Shown here: piece after piece, positions 8,692 through 18,117 of the stretch
Layout: the number at the start of each line of letters is the position of its first letter
Position numbering within the stretch: position 1 is the first letter of the stretch
DNA from: Enterococcaceae bacterium OF42-14pH9A
GTDB lineage: Bacteria; Bacillota; Bacilli; Lactobacillales; Enterococcaceae
Direction of reading: 5' to 3'
Length of the DNA stretch: 64,000 bases
Assembly (NCBI GenBank): GCA_027692465.1
Contig: JAQEYU010000003.1
Location: 62,001-126,000, forward strand
Made by a program: the position numbers and the translations under genes
The notes under the pieces: model-generated
Database searches by the model: none
What the model was told of the DNA's origin: nothing
What the model saw: the letters and a program-made list of their open reading frames with translations, nothing else

Positions 8692-10110
8692 ATGACAAAT
8701 CGTATCCAATTGTATCCTATTCCAGAAGAGATTCCCAAGCAAGATGACTATATATTAAGGATCCGTCTAGCGGGAGAAAAGAACTGGTCTCCATTAGAGG
8801 CGTATCAGGTCATGGTGGACATGCATGACCCAAGAGCTGCATCAATGGTTTATTTTGACTTCGAAGGTATTGTTGAATTAGAAATTACTTTTCCAAAATT
8901 TTATACAGTTTATGACGTGAAGCTGAGACCGGAGATTCTTGGGTATAGTAAGGAAGTAGAGGAAAAGAGAATCGTTTTGACACTTGATAAGCCAGGAAAT
9001 TTTTCGGTTGAAATCAATAAAGATAAGTTTCACAATCTACATGTTTTTGCTGGCGCAATTGAGGATATTCCTGATGATGAGGCGGAGGGAATCTTTTTTG
9101 ATGCATGCAGCGATGAATTCAATGAAGAAATTTCAGCAGCTCCTGCGGGAAGACTTGTCTATATTCGCCCTGGAATTCATTGGATCAAAAGTTTTATATG
9201 GTCGATTCCCAGCAACACGCGTATCTATTTAGCCCCTGGAGCAGTACTGATGGGTGGGTTGAAAATTGATCATGCCGAAAATATTGAGATTTTTGGAAGA
9301 GGTGCTGTATACCAAGGCCATCTTCCATTACCATACTATACGGATGGTATGATTATTCATTATGCAAAAAATATCGACGTGTCCGGATTGATCTTCATCA
9401 ATCCTTTACACTATACGATTTCTTTTGGAAATGCGGATAATGTTAGCGTTCGTAACGTGAAAACTTTCAGTTGCCACGGGTGGAGTGATGGGTTCGACAT
9501 GATGAGCAGCCGAAATATTTCAATTGAAAACTGCTTTTTGAGGACCTCCGATGACTGTATCGCAATTTATGGTAGTCGTTGGAAAAATTTGGGGGATAGT
9601 CGAAATATTACAGTTAAAAATTGCGTCTTGTGGGCAGACGTTGCGCATCCAATCAACATGGGGACTCATGGAAATTATGATGAAGAAGGAGATATCATTG
9701 AAAATATCTTTTTTGAGAATCTCGACATTTTAGAACATCATGAATTTCAGCCGGGATATCTTGGAGCAATGGCCTTAAATCCAGGGGATAAAAATACAAT
9801 ACGTGATGTGACCTTTAAGAATATCCGAGTCGATGCGTTTGAACACGGGGCCGTTTTTGATATTCAAGTGAAGTATAACCCCACTTATAACCCGGCTCCT
9901 GGTCGTCGTATTGAGAACATCTATTTTGAAGATATTCGAGTGACCACCGGAAGCGGCGAAGAACCCTCGATTATTAGAGGATATGATGCGAATCACGATG
10001 TGGTTGGTATCCACATTAAAGATTATTTCCGAGATGGAAAGAAAGTCACTGATTTGCAAAGTGCAAATATTGTTGTTGGTGAGTTTGCCACTGATATCAC
10101 GATTCACTAG
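8692..10110 (+). CDS. GH28-like beta-helix glycoside hydrolase
   Basis: About 472 residues. Residues 1-140 form an N-terminal beta-sandwich-like domain, and the rest is a right-handed beta-helix of the polygalacturonase type. Acidic residues typical of GH28 are present: DGFD (D266, D269) and TSDDCIAI (D287, D288), followed by GTHGN. No signal peptide is visible, so it acts in the cytoplasm. ATG 8692 is 10 nt from AAGGAG. GH28 enzymes hydrolyse galacturonic-acid or related uronosyl linkages. Together with the lyases of this locus it would trim imported acidic oligosaccharides. The exact bond cannot be told from sequence alone. A second GH28 is encoded at 35606. Confidence 0.87.
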   Translation: MTNRIQLYPIPEEIPKQDDYILRIRLAGEKNWSPLEAYQVMVDMHDPRAASMVYFDFEGIVELEITFPKFYTVYDVKLRPEILGYSKEVEEKRIVLTLDKPGNFSVEINKDKFHNLHVFAGAIEDIPDDEAEGIFFDACSDEFNEEISAAPAGRLVYIRPGIHWIKSFIWSIPSNTRIYLAPGAVLMGGLKIDHAENIEIFGRGAVYQGHLPLPYYTDGMIIHYAKNIDVSGLIFINPLHYTISFGNADNVSVRNVKTFSCHGWSDGFDMMSSRNISIENCFLRTSDDCIAIYGSRWKNLGDSRNITVKNCVLWADVAHPINMGTHGNYDEEGDIIENIFFENLDILEHHEFQPGYLGAMALNPGDKNTIRDVTFKNIRVDAFEHGAVFDIQVKYNPTYNPAPGRRIENIYFEDIRVTTGSGEEPSIIRGYDANHDVVGIHIKDYFRDGKKVTDLQSANIVVGEFATDITIH

Positions 10111-10112
10111 TC

Positions 10113-10150
10113 AAAAAACTGATGGTCTCGTCTATGATCATCAGTTTTTT
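10113..10150 (+). terminator. Terminator after first GH28 gene
   Basis: AAAAAACTGATG (10113-10124) pairs perfectly with CATCAGTTTTTT (10139-10150) around a 14-nt loop. The symmetric A/T ends mean it could stop transcription from either strand. It closes the first transporter operon and separates it from the regulator gene. Confidence 0.9.
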
Positions 10151-10232
10151 AGTGTTTATCAAAAACGACTTGAGAACGTCTAGCTCGGCCCAGAAGCTTA
10201 ACAGGCAGTGCTCAAAGAAGGGGAGGAGTCTT

Positions 10233-11630
10233 ATGCTTATGCAGATTGCTGTTATTGATGAAATAGGTTGCTTGGAGGTATTAAAAGAGAGTGCTTTATG
10301 TGGGGATCAGGTTTGGGAAGTTATTATGGAAGAGGATGTACAGTGGAAAGCTATTTTTGATCAGCCACCGGATGTAATCGTTTACTTTTGCAGTGAGGTC
10401 TCGACTACTTTCCTATCAATGATGACTCTCATAAAGAAGAAGCAATATGATATCGATTTTTTAATTTGTACGATAGGAAAAGCATTTGAAGCAACTGCTA
10501 TCTCCTTTGTCGGATACAATCAGATACAATATCTTCATAATCCGAGTAGGTTTTCAATAGTGACAAAAATAACTCAAATCAAAAAAAATCGTGTGGAAAG
10601 GCACAAAAAATTAGTTGAGAAAGTGACCGGACTTTTGAAAAATTTTCTGTTGTATAAACAGAACCCAGCGGCAGCCTTTACTGAGTTTCCTTGCTTAACA
10701 GGGAGATACTTAGTAATCGGTATTTGTATTGATCATCCCGATTCCGAGCTCAGGAAAAAAATAAATGAAGTACCTCACAAGCTTATATTAGATTGGGTTA
10801 CTGTAGATCTTCAGGCCTATAAATTGATTGTTTTTCATATCAACACCGATTATCGATATCCTGAAGCAGTTATGATATTTAGCGATATTTTTGATATTTC
10901 AGGAGTTGTAGGGAAAAAAATACAGAAAACATGGCAAGGAATTTTTTCTCAGATGGTGACGATAACAAAGGAAATGGATGCTCGTTTTTTTCATGGTGTA
11001 CCGGATTTTTCAAATTTCGGAAGCTGCAGTCAACAAACGACTACACCAAATATTGGCGAAACCTCAAGTATAGCCGGTGTGCTTAAAGAGTTGGCGAATC
11101 TCATCCCTCTTGGCGGATTCAGTAAAATCAGATGTCTGGAATTGTTAAAAATATGGGTGGGAAATCATGACTATCTTTCAGCTCAGAAAATTGAAGTCGA
11201 TTATTGTAAAGCAGATACTTATGGAAGATTTTTGACTATGTTGCCGCCGAACACTTCCATTTCTGAGAAGCGTGAAAGGGTAAATACAGGTACGCCCGAA
11301 GAGATTCACGTAGTTATTGAGTATATTCGGGAAAATTACGCTAGAGAACTTACTTTGGAGATGCTCTGTCAAGTTGCTCATTTAAGTAAGAGTCATCTTT
11401 GCCAAACATTTAAAAAACATACTCAGATGAGTTGTAAGGAGTATCAGACAAACTTAAGAATGGAGGCTGCCGAAAAGCTGCTCAGAGAGACGAATATGAG
11501 AGTTTATGAGATATCTGAAAAAGTGGGATATAATAATTGTCACTATTTCGTGTCCGTATTCAGGCAATACCACCAGATGACTCCGACTTCATACCGGAAT
11601 GAAAACGAAGAGGTCTTAGGGTGTGTCTGA
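10233..11630 (+). CDS. AraC-type regulator with degenerate receiver domain
   Basis: About 465 residues. The C-terminal 110 residues are a clear AraC HTH pair (LTLEMLCQVAHLSKSHLCQ and VYEISEKVGYNNCHYFVSVF). The N-terminal 120 residues follow the spacing of a receiver domain (MQIAVIDEIG at strand 1, PPDVIVYF where PDIIxTDI is usual, LHNPSRF where LLKP is usual). The phospho-acceptor Asp and the Lys are not present. A middle region of about 200 residues is unrecognised. The start at 10233 (or ATG 10239) follows GGGAGGAG; longer in-frame starts run back into the terminator. The last residues (LGCV) and stop come from an inserted inverted-repeat element. It probably controls the lyase operon by a phosphorylation-independent route. 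Confidence 0.82.
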   Translation: MLMQIAVIDEIGCLEVLKESALCGDQVWEVIMEEDVQWKAIFDQPPDVIVYFCSEVSTTFLSMMTLIKKKQYDIDFLICTIGKAFEATAISFVGYNQIQYLHNPSRFSIVTKITQIKKNRVERHKKLVEKVTGLLKNFLLYKQNPAAAFTEFPCLTGRYLVIGICIDHPDSELRKKINEVPHKLILDWVTVDLQAYKLIVFHINTDYRYPEAVMIFSDIFDISGVVGKKIQKTWQGIFSQMVTITKEMDARFFHGVPDFSNFGSCSQQTTTPNIGETSSIAGVLKELANLIPLGGFSKIRCLELLKIWVGNHDYLSAQKIEVDYCKADTYGRFLTMLPPNTSISEKRERVNTGTPEEIHVVIEYIRENYARELTLEMLCQVAHLSKSHLCQTFKKHTQMSCKEYQTNLRMEAAEKLLRETNMRVYEISEKVGYNNCHYFVSVFRQYHQMTPTSYRNENEEVLGCV

Positions 11631-11964
11631 AAACTACAGCGGCAGACACTCCGTTCCCTTTTGCAGCAATCTCCGTGGTAACCACTCGCCTATGTAACCT
11701 CCAAGTTCTACGTACTTCAATCTGCTGAACCGGCCAGAGTTTTTCATATTTTCTCTATTGATTGACATATTGGGGATATTTGGGTCCGCCATCAATAAGT
11801 TGAGACGCGGCGGTGACCACCCACCCTCCGGTCGGCTGGTACAGTTCAACTAAGGCAGAATTCGCCAAGTTGAACTTGCAACTCAGCTTGCTGAGGTTGG
11901 AGCCGATCGTGCACCACGATGATTGGCATGCCAGCTGGCTCTGGAGTTTTCAGACACGCCCTAA
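11616..11964. mobile_element. MITE-like inverted-repeat element, 349 bp
   Basis: The termini are 20-bp inverted repeats with one mismatch: TTAGGGTGTGTCTGAAAACT at 11616-11635, and its near-complement at 11945-11964. The interior encodes no convincing protein and is more GC-rich than its surroundings. The left terminus supplies the final codons and the TGA of the regulator gene at 10233. A second element with related ends lies at 60585-60749. I read both as non-autonomous elements moved by a transposase encoded elsewhere. No clear target duplication was found. Confidence 0.75.
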
Positions 11965-12083
11965 TTAAAACGATAAAAAAATAATATCCTGTAATATTAT
12001 CGGAATTTACTGAATGTTTATGATTAAACAAAAAGGATAAAATAAATGCGTTATCAAAAACTTTTTATGAAGGAGGAAATGTT
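11965..12083 (+). promoter_or_regulatory. Upstream region of the giant lyase operon
   Basis: This AT-rich stretch holds a near-palindrome ATAATATCCTGTAATATTAT at 11981-12000 that could be an operator. A -10-like TAAAAT precedes the gene near 12038-12043, but no -35 is convincing. The ribosome site AAGGAGG is at 12070-12076. The mobile element ends just upstream, so any control sequence between the regulator gene and this promoter has been moved apart by about 350 bp. Confidence 0.4.
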
Positions 12084-15000
12084 TTGAAGAATGTTCTGCG
12101 AATCATGGTGACACTTTTATTGACAGCTGTCGCCGTCGTTCTTCTGCCGATGGTCACGGTGGCTGAAGAAGCAGTGACTGCAGTAACCGATACTGTAAAA
12201 ATGCGAATCACAGAAGAAGAAGGCTTCTTGCATCCCGGGCTTAGTATTGATCCATATCAACTGGAAAAAACGAGAGAGGAGCTGCTAAAAGGAAATTCTG
12301 AATACCAGGCTTATTTCGATGCGATGGCTGCAACTGATGCTGCCAGTAAAAACTTTGGTTCCGGCAACTTGAAGGCTGGAACGTTACATGAGCCGGCCTG
12401 GACTGCTTACAATGCACAATGGCAGAATATGACATTGAGTAAAGACAGTTTTAAGGCGTACACCAGCGCAGTAATGTATTACCTGACTGGGGAAGACTGC
12501 TATCGGTATAATGCCATTCGTCTCATAAGAATCTGGTCCAATCTGAATCCAGATGAATTTACTTACTTCAACGATGCGCATATCCATATGCCGGTACCGA
12601 TGTATTATCTGATTGCTGCAGCGGAAATGGTAAAGTATACGGATCCAATCAACGAAACCTACACTGATAAAGAAGTGACGGATTACAGTTTGGTCTGGAC
12701 AACAGAAGACGATCGAAAGTTGATTGATAATATGTTGGATCCGGCACAAAAAACTTTTTATTACAAAAAAGATTATTACATGAATCAGCATTTGTATGCG
12801 GTAACAGGAATGATGGCAAATGCGATTTTCAAAAATGACAGAGATCAATATGCTGAAGCGGTGGAAATGTTCACAGTAAACAGTGCCTCTTCTCATTTGG
12901 AACGCAATGGTGCCTTGATCAACCAATACAAACTGATCGAAGCCGATCATCCGGAAAATCCCATCAGGGAAGATTTCATTCAGCATCGTGAAATGGGACG
13001 AGATAACGCTCACTCATCCGGGGATGTCTTAAATATGATCGGACTGGCACGGATACTGCACCAGCAAAGAACCAAAGTAGATCCGGTGACCGGTGAAGTC
13101 TCAGCTGCCTCAGATGCGACTACTATATATTCTTTCCTAGGGAACCGTCTATTGGCTGGAACTGAAAGCTGGGCTCGTTATATGGTAGGTCATACAGTTC
13201 CTTGGGCAAAAACTGGTGGCGGAATGGACTTTGGTGGAGATATTTCCGTAGCTTATCGAGGACGTACCGGTCTATATTACTCTAGCAGTGAGCTTTACGA
13301 TATGTACCGTTATCAAGAAGGCATGACCGCAGACGAACTTGCTGAAAAAGCCCCAATGCTAACGCATATGGCGCAAAATCAAGCTGCTCCGATTTTCTAC
13401 AATGGTACCGGTAAAGTGAACTTCTGGGGAGCTCATTCGGATAATAAAATGACTGAAATCGGTTGTGAATACTGGTTATCCATGCCTTTGGAGCGTCAAT
13501 CAGACTCCTCCTTAACTGTTCCTGCAACAGATGATGATTGTCAATTGGACTTTGCGGTCCGCGGTGCAATCATGGATGAGGAAATGGCAGAAATCGTTAC
13601 AGAGGACGGAAAGAAATTTATTTCAACCATAGCAGTCAGCTCGCGGGAAGAACTGAAAGAAACCGACTATGATAAACGTTATCCAAATGATACAAAAACG
13701 CTCCGTGGCGGCACTCATTTTTCTATCGCAAGCATGCACAAACAACCCTATCAGGCGATTCGGTACCGCTCAAATGGCAGTGCACAGCTGCATCTGACCA
13801 GTGGGAATAATCAGTTACCGGCCCATACAATTTTGACTTTGCCGGACACAGGCGGCAAGTGGAAGACTTTGGTTTATTCCACAAAAGAAATTGTGGATAA
13901 CAAAGCATTAAATTTAGGAAATCTGGATTATTATGCCGTCGTTTCCAATAAAGAGGGGGTCAAAGTTGATTTCGATTGGTTGAATTATGTAAACGTAGGT
14001 GACGGACTTAAGGGTATGATCCCCGAATTTGCAGCAGACCTGGGTGATGCTCGCAGCCTGTTAAAGGGTCAGACATTAAGTGTACCAATAGAAGTTGCAA
14101 ATGGTGAGGGAGCAACTTTGTCTTTAAATGAAGTACAAGAAGGGGTAGATTTTGAGGCTGGTGTTGTTGCAATTGATAGCCAATTTTTTACAGAGGGCAA
14201 CCACCAAATTATCCTGACGGCTGAAAACAAAGACTTCGTTCGTGGAGCATCGATTAATTTGATCGTATATGATAATCAACAGGCGGCTTTTGATTTGGCT
14301 ATTGGCGAATTTGATCCAAATGCAATCTACACGTCTGTTTCTAAAAATGCATTTTTCAAGGAAAAAGCAGCTGTTGAAAAATTGATGGCAGATGGCTGTA
14401 GTGATGCTGAGTTTATGGAGGCTTATGATGGTCTTTTAAAAGCTGCACGAGGTTTGGAGCTGTTGAACCCGATTTTTGAAGACGGTTCTTTCGATTATGC
14501 AAAGTATTTGTCGATTTTACCGAAAAATCCATATGCTTTCAATTTATTGGACAAAGATGATAGTACACATTCAGGTGACTTGAATCGCCCGTATGTCTTC
14601 GACTTCGGTAAAGATTACCGCATGACGGCTGCCAGTTTTCAACTGCAAACGCGTCGTGGTTTTGCAAACCGCTACAAAGGCTTCAACGTCTATGGATCTG
14701 ATGACAATAAGAACTTCATCTTGTTGACAGAACGACCGACAAACCAAGTTGATGAAATGGAAACGATAGCTGTTAAAGAAGAACTACGTGATCGACCGTT
14801 CCGTTATTTTGTTCTCTCTTGTGATGAGCCTGGACCGCCGACTGATCCGGCATACCCGGGTATCAGCTCTTTCGGTGAATTCCGAGTATATGGAGAGCGG
14901 ATCGAAGTCGCCAATAAAGTAAATAAAGCAGAGATTATCAATTCAAATTTGAAAAATCTGCTATTACCCGGCGATGAATTACAGCTCGAAATTGGTGCAG

Positions 15001-17570
15001 TGGAAGCCATTTCCGATTTGAAAGTGAGCATTGAAGGGATAGCTGCTGACATTAAAAAAATTGATGATCAAAACTGGGTTGCCAAAATTACCTATCCGGC
15101 CGGAAAAGAAGAGCTGACAGAAGTGCCGGTCATCATCGATTACAAAAATGCTGCCGGAGAACAAGCACCAACGCTTTATGAAACGACGAACACGAATAAT
15201 TTTTATAAATCGGATGACACTCATCTGATTTCTGACGCACATTCTCGTATTTATAAAACATCAAACGGAAACGCCGACTGGGCGAAAGCCTGGTTTGATC
15301 AGGATGTTACCACAATGGGAGAATATGGCAGAGAGGGAGCCACCCCTGCAGTCTATGCCCGCTTTGATTTTACCGATGGGCCGATTAAGCTGGATCGTCT
15401 TGAATTTTTAGCGCGGCAAGATGAATATGCGGGTCGAGCAGCGTATTACGAAGTACATGCTTCACAAGATGGACAAACATGGACAAATATTGCTACGCGT
15501 GGGAAAAATACTCAAGATTGGCAGGCCATTACTGTCAACAAAGAGTTCCGCGACACGGAATACAACTTTATCCAAATATACTGTTGGGCCAATAATATCG
15601 GCTTGGCTGAATTGCGGATTATCGGGGAGCAGGGTGAACCGACGATCATCAACGCTGTAACTGATGTGAATTTTGAAACACCGACGATGAAAAATTTGAT
15701 CAAACCGGGTGAAACGCTGAAGCTCAATATCAAATCCGATAGAAAAATTGTTGACCCGAAAGTCAAGATCATGGATATTCAAGCTGATGTTGTTTCTGAA
15801 GACGGTTTGAACTGGGTTGCAAGCATTATTTTCCCTGAAAAAATTGCAGCCGGAACTGAGGTACCATTCAGTGTAGATTATCAAGATGAAGATGGTCGAA
15901 CAGGTATCACAATCAAGCAGACTACCAACGGCAGTACCGTATTTCCTACGGATGACAGCCGACTCATAGAGGGACTTTTTAAACGTGTTTACAAAACGTC
16001 AAATCGATCTCCTAAAGATACCGCTGCCTGGTTTGACGACGACTATACCACCGGGTCGGAATTTGCTAAAGAAGCAAATGGACAGACTTACGTTCAGTTT
16101 GATTTCAGTGATAATCCGGTAAAACTGGATCGAATTGAATTTATTACTCGTCAAGATGAATGGGCGTCCCGCGCCAGTACCTATCAACTGCAAGTCTCTC
16201 AAGACGGAGAAAATTGGATTGATACCGGAAACTGGGGAAGAGGAATTCAAGATTGGCAGGCCCTTACAATCGGTAGTAATGAAAAGGATGCATACTATAA
16301 ATACGTTCGTTTGTACTGTTGGGCAAACTATCTTTGCATTAACGAAATGCGTATGATTGGTGAGCTGAAGACTCCATCTGCTGTTGATTTAGTTGACTCT
16401 GTAGCAATCCGAACAGATGGTATCAAATCTATGGTTATCCCTGGTGGCAAGGTGTCATTGGATATTGTGACAAAGGAAGCAATCCAAGAACTATCAGCAA
16501 CCATTGCCGGTATTGAAGCTACTGTTACAACTACTGATAATATCAATTGGCAGGCTGAAATTGAATTTCCAGAAAATCAGAATCTGGGATGGGGTGTTGA
16601 CTTTACAGTAGACTACACTGCTGCAAACGGTGCTCCTGGTCTGCCTGTTGTTCGTACGACGGACGGTTCAAATATTTTCAAATCTGATAAAGATATGCTT
16701 GTGTTAGATGGTGCGGATCGTGTATACGCAACAAGTAATCGTACAGTAGAAGATGCAGCTGCTTGGTTTGATAATGATGTGAAGACGAATTCTGAGTTCT
16801 TTAAAGCTGCAAACGGTGAGAGTTTTGTCGCCTTGGATTTCACTGATTCGCCGATTATTCTTGATCGGATAGAATTTTTGGCACGACAGGATGAATGGTG
16901 TCGGCGTGCCAGAGTGTATCGGATTCAAGCTTCAGCGAATGGTCTTGATTGGGAGGATATTGGTAAAGAATGGGGGAAGGAATCTCAGGAATGGCAGACA
17001 TTTGAAATCAAAGATGAATTCAAGAAAACTGAATTTAAATACGTTCGCTTCTATGCTTGGGCTGAATACTTGAATGCAGTGGAGCTGAGAATCTTTGGTC
17101 AGCGGCGGGAACTTGCTGATAAAACCGAGCTCCTTACGGCGTTGGAAGCGGCAGAAACAAAAAAACAATCTGACTACACCTTGGACTCATGGACAGTGTT
17201 TGCGGAAGCGAAAGCTACAGCTACAAGTATTTGTGATGATGAGGCAGCAACGCAAGAATCAGTGAACTCGGCGACAGCAGATTTGAATAAAGCGATGACT
17301 GATCTGGTTCTCTTTGTCAAAGGAGAGAGTATTGTCATCGATTGCAAGAATTCTATCAGTATAAAAGCAGGACAAACACTTCAAGTGAATGGAGTGGTGA
17401 TGCCGGAAACTGCAACAAATCAGGATCTGGTATTTGTTTCGGCTAATGAAAAAATCGCAACTGTTTCACCAGAGGGATTGATCAGAGGGGTAAAAGCTGG
17501 TCGAACGACAGTCACTGTAACGAATGCTGATGGCTTGAAGAAAACAATCTCAGTTCAAATCGCAAAATAA
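12084..17570 (+). CDS. Giant secreted alginate-lyase-superfamily protein with discoidin modules
   Basis: 1828 residues, TTG start 7 nt after AAGGAGG. A Sec signal peptide (about 1-28, ending VTVA) is followed by an (alpha/alpha) lyase domain (about 45-470). Candidate catalytic motifs are N234-Q235-H236 (MNQHLYA) and R306-D-N-A-H310, as in alginate lyase/PL38-like enzymes. A beta-rich region to about 780 follows, then one divergent F5/8 type C-like module (about 795-940) and three tandem units of about 245 residues, each an Ig-like linker plus an F5/8 type C module (about 956-1673). A FIVAR-like helix bundle (about 1675-1745) and a Big_2 domain (about 1755-1828) end the protein. There is no LPXTG sorting signal. 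It should cleave a uronate-containing polymer by beta-elimination outside the cell; the discoidin modules likely bind glycans. The polymer is unknown. Confidence 0.85.
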   Translation: MKNVLRIMVTLLLTAVAVVLLPMVTVAEEAVTAVTDTVKMRITEEEGFLHPGLSIDPYQLEKTREELLKGNSEYQAYFDAMAATDAASKNFGSGNLKAGTLHEPAWTAYNAQWQNMTLSKDSFKAYTSAVMYYLTGEDCYRYNAIRLIRIWSNLNPDEFTYFNDAHIHMPVPMYYLIAAAEMVKYTDPINETYTDKEVTDYSLVWTTEDDRKLIDNMLDPAQKTFYYKKDYYMNQHLYAVTGMMANAIFKNDRDQYAEAVEMFTVNSASSHLERNGALINQYKLIEADHPENPIREDFIQHREMGRDNAHSSGDVLNMIGLARILHQQRTKVDPVTGEVSAASDATTIYSFLGNRLLAGTESWARYMVGHTVPWAKTGGGMDFGGDISVAYRGRTGLYYSSSELYDMYRYQEGMTADELAEKAPMLTHMAQNQAAPIFYNGTGKVNFWGAHSDNKMTEIGCEYWLSMPLERQSDSSLTVPATDDDCQLDFAVRGAIMDEEMAEIVTEDGKKFISTIAVSSREELKETDYDKRYPNDTKTLRGGTHFSIASMHKQPYQAIRYRSNGSAQLHLTSGNNQLPAHTILTLPDTGGKWKTLVYSTKEIVDNKALNLGNLDYYAVVSNKEGVKVDFDWLNYVNVGDGLKGMIPEFAADLGDARSLLKGQTLSVPIEVANGEGATLSLNEVQEGVDFEAGVVAIDSQFFTEGNHQIILTAENKDFVRGASINLIVYDNQQAAFDLAIGEFDPNAIYTSVSKNAFFKEKAAVEKLMADGCSDAEFMEAYDGLLKAARGLELLNPIFEDGSFDYAKYLSILPKNPYAFNLLDKDDSTHSGDLNRPYVFDFGKDYRMTAASFQLQTRRGFANRYKGFNVYGSDDNKNFILLTERPTNQVDEMETIAVKEELRDRPFRYFVLSCDEPGPPTDPAYPGISSFGEFRVYGERIEVANKVNKAEIINSNLKNLLLPGDELQLEIGAVEAISDLKVSIEGIAADIKKIDDQNWVAKITYPAGKEELTEVPVIIDYKNAAGEQAPTLYETTNTNNFYKSDDTHLISDAHSRIYKTSNGNADWAKAWFDQDVTTMGEYGREGATPAVYARFDFTDGPIKLDRLEFLARQDEYAGRAAYYEVHASQDGQTWTNIATRGKNTQDWQAITVNKEFRDTEYNFIQIYCWANNIGLAELRIIGEQGEPTIINAVTDVNFETPTMKNLIKPGETLKLNIKSDRKIVDPKVKIMDIQADVVSEDGLNWVASIIFPEKIAAGTEVPFSVDYQDEDGRTGITIKQTTNGSTVFPTDDSRLIEGLFKRVYKTSNRSPKDTAAWFDDDYTTGSEFAKEANGQTYVQFDFSDNPVKLDRIEFITRQDEWASRASTYQLQVSQDGENWIDTGNWGRGIQDWQALTIGSNEKDAYYKYVRLYCWANYLCINEMRMIGELKTPSAVDLVDSVAIRTDGIKSMVIPGGKVSLDIVTKEAIQELSATIAGIEATVTTTDNINWQAEIEFPENQNLGWGVDFTVDYTAANGAPGLPVVRTTDGSNIFKSDKDMLVLDGADRVYATSNRTVEDAAAWFDNDVKTNSEFFKAANGESFVALDFTDSPIILDRIEFLARQDEWCRRARVYRIQASANGLDWEDIGKEWGKESQEWQTFEIKDEFKKTEFKYVRFYAWAEYLNAVELRIFGQRRELADKTELLTALEAAETKKQSDYTLDSWTVFAEAKATATSICDDEAATQESVNSATADLNKAMTDLVLFVKGESIVIDCKNSISIKAGQTLQVNGVVMPETATNQDLVFVSANEKIATVSPEGLIRGVKAGRTTVTVTNADGLKKTISVQIAK
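14951..17103 (+). repeat. Three tandem discoidin-containing units in the lyase
   Basis: Units begin near 14951, 15687 and 16422, a period of about 735 nt (245 codons). Each opens with a motif like NLLLPGDELQL, NLIKPGETLKL or SMVIPGGKVSL, continues through KTSN...AWFD, and ends in a strand like LAELRIIGE. DNA identity between units is moderate, so the duplications are old or diversified. Confidence 0.85.
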
Positions 17571-17589
17571 GATATAGGAGGAAGGGGCT

Positions 17590-18117
17590 TTGAGGAGGGT
17601 ACGTAAAATGGCTATCTTATCAACAATGGTAATCAGTATTGCATTTCTGCTCGATTGCCCCAGTCCTTCAAGAGCTCACGGATGGTTTACTTATAGCAGC
17701 GAAGCCCAAGTTCTGGGTACAGACTCGACAGAAATTCTGATAAACCTGCGATTAGGAGACCGTAATGCAGAGACAGACGACCTGTATAAAGCAAAAGAGG
17801 CCGGACTGGAGGAAAATCAGTGGGAGCAATTTAAAACAGAAAAGACTGAGAACTTTGAAGAAAAATTGCCGGACGTAGAAGCCGTCGCCATAAATGGCGG
17901 CAGTAATGAGGATACAAAAGCACTAACTGGTACTGTTGATCTGTTTAAAGAAAATCCTGATTCTGAAAACGGAAAAAAATCTCAGAGTGAATTTGCACAG
18001 GATGCGCCGGAAAAGGGAGCTGAGACAATAGGAAAAGAATGCACATCAAGAGATAAAACATCGGAAATGTTGAATAAAAGCGAAGCGGGTGAGGAAAATG
18101 AAACAGAGACTGATTAG
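17590..18117 (+). CDS. Short SipW-signal protein with acidic tail
   Basis: A 175-residue protein. Its signal peptide ends AHGWFT, the same context as the AWFT site of the two TasA-like proteins downstream, so it is a likely SipW substrate. The following EILINLRLGD occupies the place of their first beta-strand (MGSLKIE). The rest (about residues 60-175) is Glu/Asp/Lys-rich and looks disordered, and lacks the fibre domain. TTG 17590 follows AGGAGG and gives a basic n-region (RRVRK). ATG 17608 also has a good ribosome site (GAGGAGGG) but would lose that charge. The gene starts 20 nt after the lyase and overlaps sipW by 20 nt. Function unknown; a secreted adaptor or chaperone is possible. Confidence 0.65.
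   Translation: MRRVRKMAILSTMVISIAFLLDCPSPSRAHGWFTYSSEAQVLGTDSTEILINLRLGDRNAETDDLYKAKEAGLEENQWEQFKTEKTENFEEKLPDVEAVAINGGSNEDTKALTGTVDLFKENPDSENGKKSQSEFAQDAPEKGAETIGKECTSRDKTSEMLNKSEAGEENETETD

Noticed and set aside
11634..12031. Two small minus-strand open frames inside and beside the first inverted-repeat element.
   Set aside because: No ribosome sites, no family resemblance, and composition typical of non-coding element interior.
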